Shown: positions 1-11,303 of the stretch, piece by piece | Layout: each line of letters opens with the position of its first letter | Position numbering within the stretch: the first letter of the stretch is position 1 | NCBI RefSeq assembly: GCF_000002995.4 | Contig: NW_025062478.1 | Span: forward strand, 2,766,001 to 2,830,000 | Source of the DNA: Brugia malayi | Taxonomy: Eukaryota > Nematoda > Chromadorea > Rhabditida > Onchocercidae | Direction of reading: 5' to 3' | DNA: 64,000 bases | Program-made: the position numbers and the translations under genes | Notes under the pieces: generated by a model | The model's input: the letters and a program-made list of their open reading frames with translations, nothing else | Told to the model about the DNA's origin: nothing | Databases searched by the model: none

Positions 1-413
1 TAAAATTTTGATAAAATTTTGATTAAAAAAGTAATAAGATAACAAAAGAAAAAGAAATGAAGAAAACAAAAAAAAAAAATAATAAAATAATTAAAATTGC
101 TAATAAAATTAACATTATCGTTTTACCTTTCTTTTAAAAGAATTATTAATTATTATTTAAATTGAATTTAATTTACACATTTGTCAAAATACTAAAACCA
201 AATTAAATTAAATATTACACATAAAATTGATTAATTAATGCACTTAGTGTCTAATCAGTCAATTAACAAGCGATTAAGCATTCAATTAAACAATTCAGTC
301 AAATTAATTGATTAATTAATATCTACTAATATTAACAATTAGAAGTAAATATGACTAAATTAAAATTATCCAAATTTAGTTTCAAAAAAAAAAAAAAAAT
401 CTTTTAATATTAT
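1..413. other. AT-rich flank, no gene seen
   Basis: The stretch is low-complexity AT DNA made of short TTAATTAA-like motifs and an A run near 384-398. It lies downstream of the stop codon of the minus-strand Reeler gene and probably holds its 3' UTR and polyadenylation region. I see no exon-like segment on either strand. Confidence 0.6.
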
Positions 414-2176
414 TTAATTAAATGAAAATAATTTTGCTAACACGAATTGTACGTAATCATCATCGTTTAATTCATTTTTCCACCACAATTTAATTTGCTT
501 CTTTTTTTCGTCATGCGAATGTGTCACCGAATTTTTGAATCGAAAACATTGCTGTTGCCAGGATCCATTATCGTCTAGTCGTAAAAATTGTCCAATTCTT
601 TAAAATTAAAACGATAAATGAATAAAAATCATTTTGAATGGTTTTTTAAAAGAATGAAAATTAATTCTGAAAATAACAAAGAAAAAATTTTTTTAATTCT
701 TTAAATTTTAAATACTACTGAGCGACAATTTTTAGTTTTCAGCAATAATTTACTATAGTTATTATTATTATTATTATTGTTAATAGCATTAATGACTATT
801 GTCCTTACTGCTCTTATTGTTTCATATCACAATTTTATGGTTGCTTTTATTGCTATTGTCATTCCTTATCAAATATCATATACTAATTATTGTTAATTAT
901 TATTACAATCATTTATTAATTACTATTGTTATAAATAATCATCCTTGTTATTATTGTTAACAATACTAATAATTTTTACTTAAAAAAAGCATTTTGAATT
1001 TAATTGTAAAAACGAAATAATTGTCTTATCATATCTGAACTTAAAATATATATTTAAACTTAAAATGTTGCTGAATTTTTCAAAAACAATTATTTCGATC
1101 AAATCAATTATCTGACACAATTGTCTATGCAACGAAATAAAATTAATGTCACACTTAAAAAAAAAGATTTTTTTTTTTGTGTTATTTACCTTTTACCTCG
1201 ATTTGGTCCTCTGTAAGAAATTGGTTGAATAGCAAAACCACGAAAGCGATCTGTGCTTGCATTTCCTTTCAGATTTACTGCAATTATTTATTGTCATTAT
1301 CGTCATCATTATCATCATGATTATCATGGTCGTTATGGTTTTCACCAAAATAAATAATTACCATTATTATTATTTATCTCTTTTGTTGAATATTATTATC
1401 ATTAATATTATTATATTTATGATATACCATTATTATTATTGTCTTATTATTATTAATAATTTTTTTCATTGCCATTGTTATCATTGTTATTATTATTGAT
1501 CACCAATTGCTGTTATTATTATTGTTATTATTATTACTATTATTATTGATTACTGTAGTACTATTACTATTTATTATTATTATTATTCCCATTATTAATT
1601 TTTTGCATTATTATCATAAATTGAAAATTTTATGTCTAATCAAAATTATTGTTCCAGTACAATTTTTTTTTTTTTTTTTTTAAGATTAAAACAAACAAAA
1701 CTTTTGATTTGTCAAATTTCTATTTTGCTATGTAATTTATTATTGTCACAAATTAAATAGAAAATTAATGAGACATACATTCAACAGGTTGATTTACCCA
1801 GTAGCACTTTTGACGAACTTCAATGTGATATGGTGGAACAGTGAGCTTAAAAGAAAAGAAATTAAATTAAAAATTAATAACTTTTATGTAATATTTCGAA
1901 TTTTTCAAGCTAAAATAACAAAAATCAAAATTATTAAATGAAATTTTAAAAATTCCAATTATTTAAATTTTGTTTAATTTATAATTATCATTGTAAATTT
2001 AATTTGTTGTAATTTGAAACCACCTGTAAACCACCGTAGTGCTCTACTGCTTCAAGTGGATTCATTGAATCAAACACAGCATGTGTACATGGTGCACCAT
2101 CTGGCCAACTTATCACCACTGTTATCAGTGATAACACACTAAGTAACACTTGTAAACAACACATTGCTTTTTGCAT
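414..2176 (-). CDS. Small secreted Reeler-domain protein, four exons
   Basis: Exons read on the minus strand are 2176-2024, 1845-1779, 1277-1190 and 597-414. The joins keep frame and give 163 residues. Residues 1-23 form a hydrophobic signal peptide (MQKAMCC start, then LLSVLSLITVV). The mature part begins WPDGAPC and continues with the Reeler hallmarks: PPYHIEV, a strand ending QPVELNL, then DRFRGFAIQP, and late in the domain CFRFKNSVTHS and IKLWWKNE. In the family, Reeler domains occur alone in small secreted insect and nematode proteins, often linked to immunity or matrix, or as part of larger DOMON/cytochrome b561 or reelin-type proteins. This one stops soon after the domain (stop at 414-416), so it looks like the stand-alone secreted form. 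A strong acceptor (TTATTTTAG) ends at 2190, 13 bases before the ATG, which fits a trans-spliced 5' end. The last exon could instead use a donor near 443 and continue further. Exact biological role unknown. Confidence 0.82.
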
Positions 2177-3598
2177 GTAAAATCTATTTCTAAAATAAGT
2201 GATAAAAAAAGAAAAATTAAGACGTATGGCTAAATTAAGATTGTCATATTCGTAGAAGTAATCAATCATTCACGTACGAAATATTTACGCAATATTTCGC
2301 TTACGTAAATTACAAAGATTATATCACAGTCACATTCTAATTGTTACGTAACAAATATGTGTAGATGAAAGATGTTTTTTTTAATATGTGATTGATAAGA
2401 GTGAATTTAAATTATAATTAAAATTTAATAAATCATTATCAGACCTAAAATATTTCTATCATAAAATCACACATAAAATTTTAACATTTCTAAATTATTG
2501 AAAAATAATATTATCAGTTATTATCTTAAATCAATTAAATTAGAGTATGATATATTGCTAATTATTAATTAATTAGCTAACATTTTCTTTTTTTTTTTTG
2601 AAATTATTTCTTTTTTTTTTTTAAATTTTTTTTTTTTTTTTTTTTTTTTTTTGAAATTATTTCTCTTTTTTTTTTTGAAATTATAAAATTTAATAGAGAA
2701 TAATATTGAAGAATGAAATTAAATGAATTTCTACAAAAATAAATAAATAAAATCGAATGATATCAATGAAAAATTGATGTATGTGTAAAATGTGAAATTT
2801 TTTTTTAACAATTGAATTAAGACAAAAAAAAAAAAATATTTCAGCCGGTTTTATGGGTAAATGTTGATTGAAAGATACCTGGTTGATTGGTTGGGTAACC
2901 GATAATAGTTTGTTTCATGCAGCACCACCCATTTCTTTTGGGTACAATATTATTACACTTATTGCTATTAGAATGAATAAAATGTTTTCTTTTTTTTTTT
3001 TTTTTTTTAATTTTAAACTTTTAAAACTTTATAAAAAAAAAAACGAATGTTTAAGCAAATTAATCATAAATATATAAACTTTATGTTAATTTATTCATTA
3101 TTTAATTGACATAAATTTGTCAACAATGAAAAAAAAAATGAAGAATTAATTAGCGTAGAAATTATTAATTATAATTAAAACATTAATTAGTCCACAAATA
3201 AATAAGAACTATTATTTATATTAATAAATATTTGATGTAATTTTGTTATCAAAATTTTAAATTTAATTAGAATAACAAAAAAAAGATGGAATTTTTTTTT
3301 TTTTTTGATGCGACGAATTTGATTTCAAACAAATATTTACACAATTAGTGAAAAAAAATTCTGCTATTGATCATTGCCAGAAGTGCTAAGAAATTTTCGA
3401 AAAAATTTTTTCTAATTTAAAAGAAAAAAAAAATTCTTTCTTTTCTATGTCTTTTTTTTTTGATATCAATGCAATAATAATTACTTTTGAATCATCAAAA
3501 AATCTTAATAAAAAGGAAGGAGGAAATTTTATTATTAATTTATCATTTATATTACGCATTAAGATTAGTAAATATTTATTAATTTATTAATTAAGTTA

Positions 3599-3838
3599 GA
3601 TAAATATTATTATTTTATTAATTAAATTACATAAATATTATTAATTTATTAATTACATTGCATAAATATTATTAATTTATTAATTAAATCACATAAATAT
3701 TATTAATTTATTAATTACATTGCATAAATATTAATAATTTATTAATTAAATTACATAAATATTATTAATTTATTAATTACATTGCATAAATATTATTAAT
3801 TTATAATTTAAATTACATAAATATTATTAATTTATTAA
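3599..3838. repeat. 31-bp tandem repeat with 62-bp dimer pattern
   Basis: The core CATAAATATTATTAATTTAT recurs every 31 bases (for example at 3630, 3661 and 3692) through about seven to eight copies. The spacer alternates between an ATTAAATTA/C form and an ATTACATTG form. The true unit is therefore a 62-bp dimer, which suggests the array grew by duplicating pairs. No coding frame is apparent. Confidence 0.85.
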
Positions 3839-4101
3839 TAATATTATACATTTAAACTATTAATTGTTGTCAGTGATATGATTACTACATTAGAAGAAAT
3901 TTTTTACAAAAAAAGACTGATAATTTATTATTTCTTTTCGATTTCAAACTAATTTAAATGATTATTTGAAATGCTTTACTTCTGATTTAAAGTAATAATA
4001 CATAGAAATATGTGAACAATTAATTAGGAAAAAATAAATGTTAGTAAATAATAAGCAATCATTCATTACATCTATTTTGTTATTGTCGTTTTTGCTGTTG
4101 T

Positions 4102-4103
<2 letters not shown>

Positions 4104-4156
<53 letters not shown>

Positions 4157-4166
4157 ATTGTTGTTG
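4104..4166. repeat. (TTG)n microsatellite
   Basis: A nearly uninterrupted TTG trinucleotide run. Read on the minus strand it would encode polyasparagine, but the open frame around it has no splice or conservation support, so I treat it as a simple repeat. Confidence 0.9.
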
Positions 4167-6139
4167 CTCTCGCTATTATTGATTGTTGTTGTTATCATAA
4201 AATAAACGAGTTATCATAAATTTAAAATTTCTCATTTTAAAACTAAATTTTGATACCCTAATCTACATTACAGAAATAATTAAATCTGAAATAGAAGACT
4301 GATTGCTAATCTAATATTTAAAAAAAAAAAAACAATCAATTATATAGTACTATGCTTTTTTTTTTTTTTTTTTTAATTTATATTATGTGGCAACAAAGAA
4401 AATTCAATCACTGAAATATTTGAAACAAAAAATTGTGAAAATTTATTTTAATTTAATATCCTTAACAAATAATAAACAAAATTTTACAATGAAATAAAGT
4501 GTTTGATAGAAAATAATTCATTAAATAATTTGCATTTGTTATTAATTTTCAGTACTTAATTAAATAAAATGATAGTGATAATGATGATTTTACTATTACT
4601 ATTATCAATAATAGCAGTAATAATCGTCCATCCAAAAAATCATATTTTAATTATTTAAAAGTTCAATTTTTTGCTAAGCAAAAAAGATTATTTCGATTTT
4701 AAATCCAATTAATAAATTTTAATTTTTCACTAATTCATCTATCTATAACACAATTCAATAGCTTTGAAAGATTTTTGAAAATGAAATCACAATTGAATAA
4801 AATCAACTTCAGCTAATTTAATCAATAATTTTTTAAATTATATATGACATTGCACATGAATTAATTACCAAAAATTGATTTATAGAATAATAAAGAAAAT
4901 AAATTAGATCAAATTTTAATAGATCAAATTTTAATGGATCAAATCCGAATTCTTATTATTAAATTAGGCATTTGTGTACCGTAAATTAAACACTATTTGT
5001 TTACTATTTTAATTTAATATTTTAAATTTTATATTATCAATCAAAAATTTAACCAAGGTAGTTTCTTAGCACATTAAATGAATTAAAACATAAATTAAAA
5101 TGAATCAAGTATTATCAGTATTGTAAAATATTTTACTTTAATATCAGCTAAATGTTTTAAATTTTATACTACAAAAAAAAAGTTAAATTTAAATTTTGAT
5201 AAGATTAAAAATTGTTAATTTGTCTTTTTTTGAGAAAATTTTTGATTTTGTTCGTTTCATTCATTTAAAAATGTTTGTTATATTGTCGTAAAACAGTTTC
5301 AGAAGTAGGAAACTTTGAAAGTTAATAAATAAATAAATAAATTTATGTTTAATTGGAAATAAAAATTTTTACAATGATAGAACTGGAAAATAAAAATGAA
5401 AAACTCACAAAAATTAACGAAAAGTTTTAAATTAAAGTTTTAATAAAATGAAAGAAAATATGGAAAGGAATGAGTTGAAAAAGAAAGAAAAAATTTCAAT
5501 AGAATTTAAAAACAGGTTGAAATATTATTTATAGTAAAAAATTTTTACTTCACATTTGAAGTGGAAATTAAATTATTGAATGATTTTTTAAGTTATATTA
5601 AAAACGAATGAATAAAGTATGAAAAAAATATCTTTGTGCCTTAATTTGAATAAATATTAAAAAATTTGATAACAAAGAATTAAAATTGATTGAGCTTTTG
5701 CTAAATTTTGTGTTAGTTAATAAGAAATTAAAATGAAAAATAATTGGAAAATAATTAATAATTTATTCAATTCTCCTCTTATCAAATATCAATTATATTT
5801 TGAATTTATTTACCTAATAATTATTTAACAGTAAGAATTATTTGAAAAGCAATTTAATTTGTGTCTTTTGACGTTAAATTCATCCTAATTTTAATAATTT
5901 TGTTAAAAAGACTTTTTGAAACAAAATTTTTTTTTTTAAATTATGTGACGATAGCAAATTAAAATTTAATTTTTCAATAATTACGGAAAAGAACTTTTTC
6001 TTCGAGAATTTAAAAAAAAAAAAACGGATTTTATAAAAAGGTTAATTTATTCTTTACCTTGTTGGCATTTAAATATTCCATTTTATTTTTTGTTTAAATG
6101 AATAATATATTAAATAAATTGTATATATGCAAAAGCTTT

Positions 6140-6191
6140 ACAAATTACCTTTGACAATTAATTAATTAATTAATTGTCAAAGGTAATTTGT
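6140..6191. repeat. Perfect 52-bp palindrome
   Basis: The two 26-base halves are exact reverse complements with no spacer. The outer arms hold ACAAATTACCTTTGACAA and its complement, and the centre is an AATTAATT run. The match ends on both sides (bases 6139 and 6192 do not pair). It could extrude as a cruciform, be a dimeric binding site, or be the paired ends of a small element. Confidence 0.95.
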
Positions 6192-7800
6192 GAAAATTAA
6201 TTAATTGAAAATAATATTCTTCACTTATTGCATATTTTAATATTATTAATTATTAATCAATTTTAATATTAATCAATCATTTTATGCGTATTACTATTAA
6301 AATCAGCAAAAATACTTAAATCGTATTGAATACTTTTTTTTTCCTCAAATATAATTTATTAAAATTAACTTTTGCTTGGCTAATAGAAAATTTATTTATA
6401 AGCAAATTTCTGTATGAAATTTAATTAATCACATAATTTGTTCTAAATCAATCACCGAAGTGTTAAACTATTTTCGAAATTTCAAAATTGAAATACAAAA
6501 TTATCAAGCACTCTTTGGTTTTACATTTTCATAAAAATATATATCAAAAATAAATTACCTAAAGAATTACTTAAAGTTAAAAGTTTTTGTCTAAAATTTA
6601 AAAGTTAAAATTGAAAATTTATACGGCAAATATATGATTATAAAAGAGGAAGTAGAAAGAAAAAAGAAAATTTAAATGATAAAAAAAAAAAAGGAATCAA
6701 ATCAAATAAAATGCGATTCAAAAGAAAAAAAAAAAATGAAAATAAGTTTGCTTTTAAAGGAATATTTTTTTTTAAAAAAAAAATAATTGAAAATTTGCTT
6801 ATTCATTTATATTAATTGAAAAAAAAAAAAAAAAAGAAATTGCTTTTCAAATTAAATCTCTAATTGAAATTGTTTGACGAAGTGTAACATTTTCAAACTT
6901 GTTTTTCTATTTCTTTTTTAAAATTTTTTTTTTTATTTACTTTTTTTTTTGATATTTTACAACGAAACAAACAAAATATTATTTAGCACTTTTTTTCTTT
7001 TTTTTTTTTCATCAAATGTTCCATTAACAAAAAGCAAAAAAAAGAACAAAAATCTAAGAAAAGCAAAACGCAGAATTTATGAAAAAGAAAAAAACAAATT
7101 TTTTTTTTTTTTTTGTCACATTAATTTTTCAATTATTACTTAAAATTTTTATTTAAATAATAAAACAAATATGATTGGAATTCTTTTTTTGCTTTTATTT
7201 TTCAATAAATATTAGTAATTATATTGACAATAATTTACAAATTGATATATGAACAAGTTTTTTTTTTTGGTTTTGATAAAAATTTTCAAAATGTAATTAA
7301 AATATTATTTCATTAAGTGTATGTTTATAAGAAGTTTTTAAGTATTTCTATAATAAAATCTTACTTTTTTCCAATTTTGCTTCAACAATTATTTCTATCA
7401 TTTCATAAAAGCCATTTATAAAAAAAATTTTTTAAAAGAAAAATAAGAAAATATTTAATAGATGAATAAAAGTATCATTCAAACTAAAATAAATCACACT
7501 TAAAAGCTTAAGTAGTATATTTAAAATTTAATATTAAAAAAAAATTTTCCCAACAATTAGAAATTTAATTGTGCTGTATAATTGAGAATTATCTATGAAT
7601 TGAACAGAACAATCATTAGATTTGATAGAAATGAAACAATTTTACAATTGCTCTTTAACCTTTAACCTTTTAAGCAGTGAAATGACCAATTGACTTGTTA
7701 CTTCTTGACCTTATAAGGTGCTACTATTAGTGATTACTTTATAGCATGAAAATGAAAACAGTTTAAGTAATTTCTCTTGGTCATTTGATAAACTTTTATC

Positions 7801-7909
7801 TTATTGTTTCTGAAAAATATTTTCAAACTGTTTTGAAATTATTTAATTCTTAATTTTATTGTTTCTGAAAAATATTTTCAAACTGTTTTGAAATTATTTA
7901 ATTTTTAAT
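7801..7909. repeat. Tandem duplication of a 55-bp unit
   Basis: The segment beginning TTATTGTTTCTGAAAAATAT at 7801 is repeated almost unchanged from 7856. The two copies differ by only one or two bases, so the duplication is recent. Confidence 0.85.
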
Positions 7910-9530
7910 TCAATTATTATTCATTCTGCACAAGCTAATTATGCTGATTAGACTAATTAAAAAACAATATCAGCTCCAAATCTATCATTTCATATTTTTC
8001 CCCCCCTCCCCAAATATAGCATTTTAAATAAATTTTGTAAGCTTAGCATTTCAAGCTTACAACAGCTTTGAAACTGTTTAAATTTTGAAATGCTTAATTT
8101 TTGAAAAAAATTTGTTTCTAAGTAAAATTTGATTTTCACTGATACTTTAAAAAGAAATAAAAGCAACAATTGAATTATAAATAAAATTATTTGAAAAAAA
8201 AAGTCGCATTAGATGAGAATTTAGTGCTATTAAAGAATTAAAAAACAATTTCAAAATGGTTTAGAATATGCAGCAAATAAAACTGAAAAAGTTTTTCAGA
8301 AGAAATGAATGAAATAATTTCATAAAATTACTACTCAAATAAAAAATTGTTTACTGCTATAAAAATAATTTTTCGGTCATATACGATTCATTGTAAAATT
8401 AATAAATTATGATAAAAATTGTTAAAAAATTTAAAAAATAAATAATATATACTTTAGCAAAAAATTATATATGTAAAGAAAAGTATTTATTCCAAAAAAG
8501 TTTATTTATTGTAAACAAAGAGAGTTTTTGATTTAACTTTTTAAATATTTTAATTTTATCTGTTTAGATTGGAAAAGTTTTTAAATTTTTTTAAATGAAA
8601 GACCAATAATGACTCAAAAGAAAAAAAGAAAATAATGAATTGTCAAAGTCAGATCTAACTTATTTATTTTAAATTAATGAATGATAAGTGACATAAAATG
8701 TAAACAAAGAAAATGAAATTACATATTTGTTATGCTTATAATATTTAAACACAAAAAATACTTTCATATAATTTTAGTATTATCAATTTTTAAACAAAAT
8801 AATTCCTGAAACTAATTTTTTATTACTATTAATGATTAATATATAATTGGTATATGCTACTTAATTTGATATAGTAATTTTCTAATTCAAAAAATTTTAA
8901 TTGTTCATTTGTTAAAGTTATATAATTTTGATAAATGTTACTATCAAATATCTAATTATAAGTAAAATATCTCTTTTTAATTATTATTAAAATGGTTGAA
9001 AAAAAAAAATTATTTTAATTTTTCATTTATATAAAAATATTTGGTAATAAACAATTACAGGAAAGTTTTATATATTTATTCTTCTTATCAAATTACATTT
9101 TTTATCAATTTCTCAAATTTTTATCAATTTTCCAGCATTAATTCTTAAAATAAATTAATATTATTATTTATAAATTAAAATTAATGCAACAAAAATTTGA
9201 AATGACAATAATCAAAATTGAAACATTCAATAAAATTTGATTAGTTTATATCAAAATATTCATTGAGGAATAGAATAATTCAATGAAAATAGCAGCCATT
9301 GAAGGACTTGTTTAAATGTATTATATGAATTTAATTAAATTAATTTGAATGATTTATGTTCAAATAAAACTTGTTAGGATAATATTTGATATGATTATAT
9401 CAACGGATCATATAAATATAATAAGTAGGATAAATTTATATTTGAAAATTAATTAAAAATAGATATGATAAGATATATTGCATAAGTGTTTTAAGATTAT
9501 ATCATTAATTTATTGCTTATTAAATTGCTA

Positions 9531-9543
9531 TGACCTTTGAACC
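9531..9543 (-). promoter_or_regulatory. DR1-like nuclear-receptor site
   Basis: On the minus strand the sequence reads GGTTCA-A-AGGTCA, a direct repeat of two half-sites with one-base spacing. It matches the general HNF4/RXR-type DR1 consensus. Nematodes have many HNF4-derived nuclear receptors. It lies far from any gene start I can see (about 1.7 kb before the gene at 11304), so a function is only a possibility. Confidence 0.3.
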
Positions 9544-10572
9544 CCTTATTTTTTAATCTTATAATTTTTTTAAGTTTTTAAGTTTATAAATTTTTTTGTT
9601 ACTTTTTCCATAATTTATCATCTATTATAATATTTTTTAATTGCTGTAATAAAGTTAATACTTTGATGAATTCTTTTTCTTCATTTTTTGATACTTGACC
9701 TTTTTTAATTGCTTAACCTTTCTCAGGTAAGCACTTATTACCTATTCCTCATAAATTCACACTCACAATTATGACAATAATTCATATTTAAATGATAACT
9801 AAATTGTCTTTTGGTAGTCTTTTCTGTTAGTTATAATTTTATTTCATTTATATATGAAAATTTTTTAGGTAAAAGTTTTTTAATTAGAATTTATATAAAA
9901 TTATTATTGTTAATTAAATTTCGTTTCGTTCAATAATAATTTTTTAATGCTAAGAAATCTAAATAACATAATTATATTTTAAGACATACATTTGCTTAAT
10001 TATTATGCTATCAGTGGTGGAGAATTAAACAAACATTTTTAGCTAATCTCTAAACTAAACAAATGTGAAATATAAACTTTAAGATCATAGATTAATAGAA
10101 ATTAAATTTCATTTAAGGAAACGAGCAGCATTTCATATAAGTTACGTGATCATAGATCTATTCAAAAAATCATATGAAAATAAAACGTTTACTTATATAA
10201 CGTTAGACGTTCAGACTTACGTGATTTCAATTCATATCTTTTATCTCTTTTTTTTTTTCTCCCTATTATTTTACACTTTTATCAAATGTTAACAAAAACT
10301 TTTAAAATTTTCCATCATAATATAAAAAATTGTAAAGTTAATATTTAACTGTTAGAATTAAGCGTAATGATTGTCCTAGAAATATATATATGCATGATTT
10401 ACGTACGTCAAAACTACCATGCATGTGACAATATTTATCTCTTTGACGATGTTTCTGATAAAAAAGCACTTATCATTTATCTTATAAATTATATTTATAA
10501 ATCTAACACTTTATTATAACATATTTCAACCGCTGAAATTGATATTAATGAAATGAAAGTTACGAACGATTA

Positions 10573-10653
10573 ATTTGCATATTATAACCATCATACTTAA
10601 TATTTTAATTTGCATATGCATTCCACACAAACGTGATGAGTGAATATGCAAAT
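10573..10653. promoter_or_regulatory. Cluster of three octamer-like motifs
   Basis: ATTTGCAT occurs at 10573-10580 and 10608-10615, and its exact reverse complement ATGCAAAT at 10646-10653. ATGCAAAT is the classical POU-domain octamer. The cluster is about 620 bases upstream of the first exon at 11270, so it may be part of that gene's promoter. Confidence 0.35.
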
Positions 10654-11303
10654 TAATTGCAGTGTGATTTTAAGTTCATTGTGTTATATATAAATTCATA
10701 AGATTGTTCTTACTCATTTCCACGTGTATAGCAATGTGCGTCACAAGCATTTTAAAAGTTATTTTTTTATTATCTAAGTTTGTTTATTTTATGTATAACA
10801 AAATTCATAATATATCGACGTATTACGTGCATACCAACATATTTTGCTTCTTTATATTTGTTGCATATATAATGATATCACGTTTTTTTCACGCATTATG
10901 CTTCAATAATTATTGGTTCCTTGTATATGTATACTTAATTAAAGTACTATCAAATACTTTAGAATGACAGATGCACCTTTTTGCCAATATTTTTTGCGCA
11001 AAATGACAAAACGAAAGAGCTATGTAATGAGAAAACAGGATGATAAATTTACTTAGAAATTTTGGAAACAATAAAATTTTAATGTAAATTTATTAAAAGA
11101 TCCAATTTCTGCTTTTTCTTTATTATTAAAGGTCTTTTTCTTTCCAACTTGGCTTTTTTAAAAAATTATACAGAAATTTTAACAGTATACATCGTAAAAT
11201 GAGCAATTTCATAATATTCACGTGAAGTTGAAAAAATTTTGCATTAATAAACTTTGGGTAATATTTCAGCGTAGCGCACGTTGAAGCAACAGATCAGTAC
11301 GTG

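Larger units (their letters stand above)
2177..11269. other. 9-kb AT-rich intergenic region
   Basis: No convincing gene lies here. It holds long T runs (about 2583-2652, 2991-3008), a 31-bp tandem repeat (3599-3838), a TTG microsatellite (about 4104-4166), a perfect 52-bp palindrome (6140-6191), a 55-bp duplication (7801-7909), a hairpin with a 10-base stem near 8036-8063, a nuclear-receptor-like site (9531-9543) and three octamer-like motifs (10573-10653). The only mid-complexity patch resembling an exon is 2840-2960, which is discussed as a finding. An open frame at 10704-10967 is AT-driven and hydrophobic, and I do not regard it as a gene. Confidence 0.55.

Noticed and set aside
1257..1499. 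80-codon plus-strand frame rich in Ile, Tyr and His
   Set aside because: It is the antisense shadow of ATT/CAT microsatellite DNA next to Reeler exon 3. There is no ATG start (TGC/TTG-type) and no domain.
3962..4198. Polyasparagine frame on the minus strand
   Set aside because: Produced by the TTG microsatellite; no splice sites or conserved flank.
10704..10967. 87-codon hydrophobic frame
   Set aside because: AT-driven hydrophobicity and a non-ATG start, and its frame cannot splice to the exon at 11270 in the required phase.
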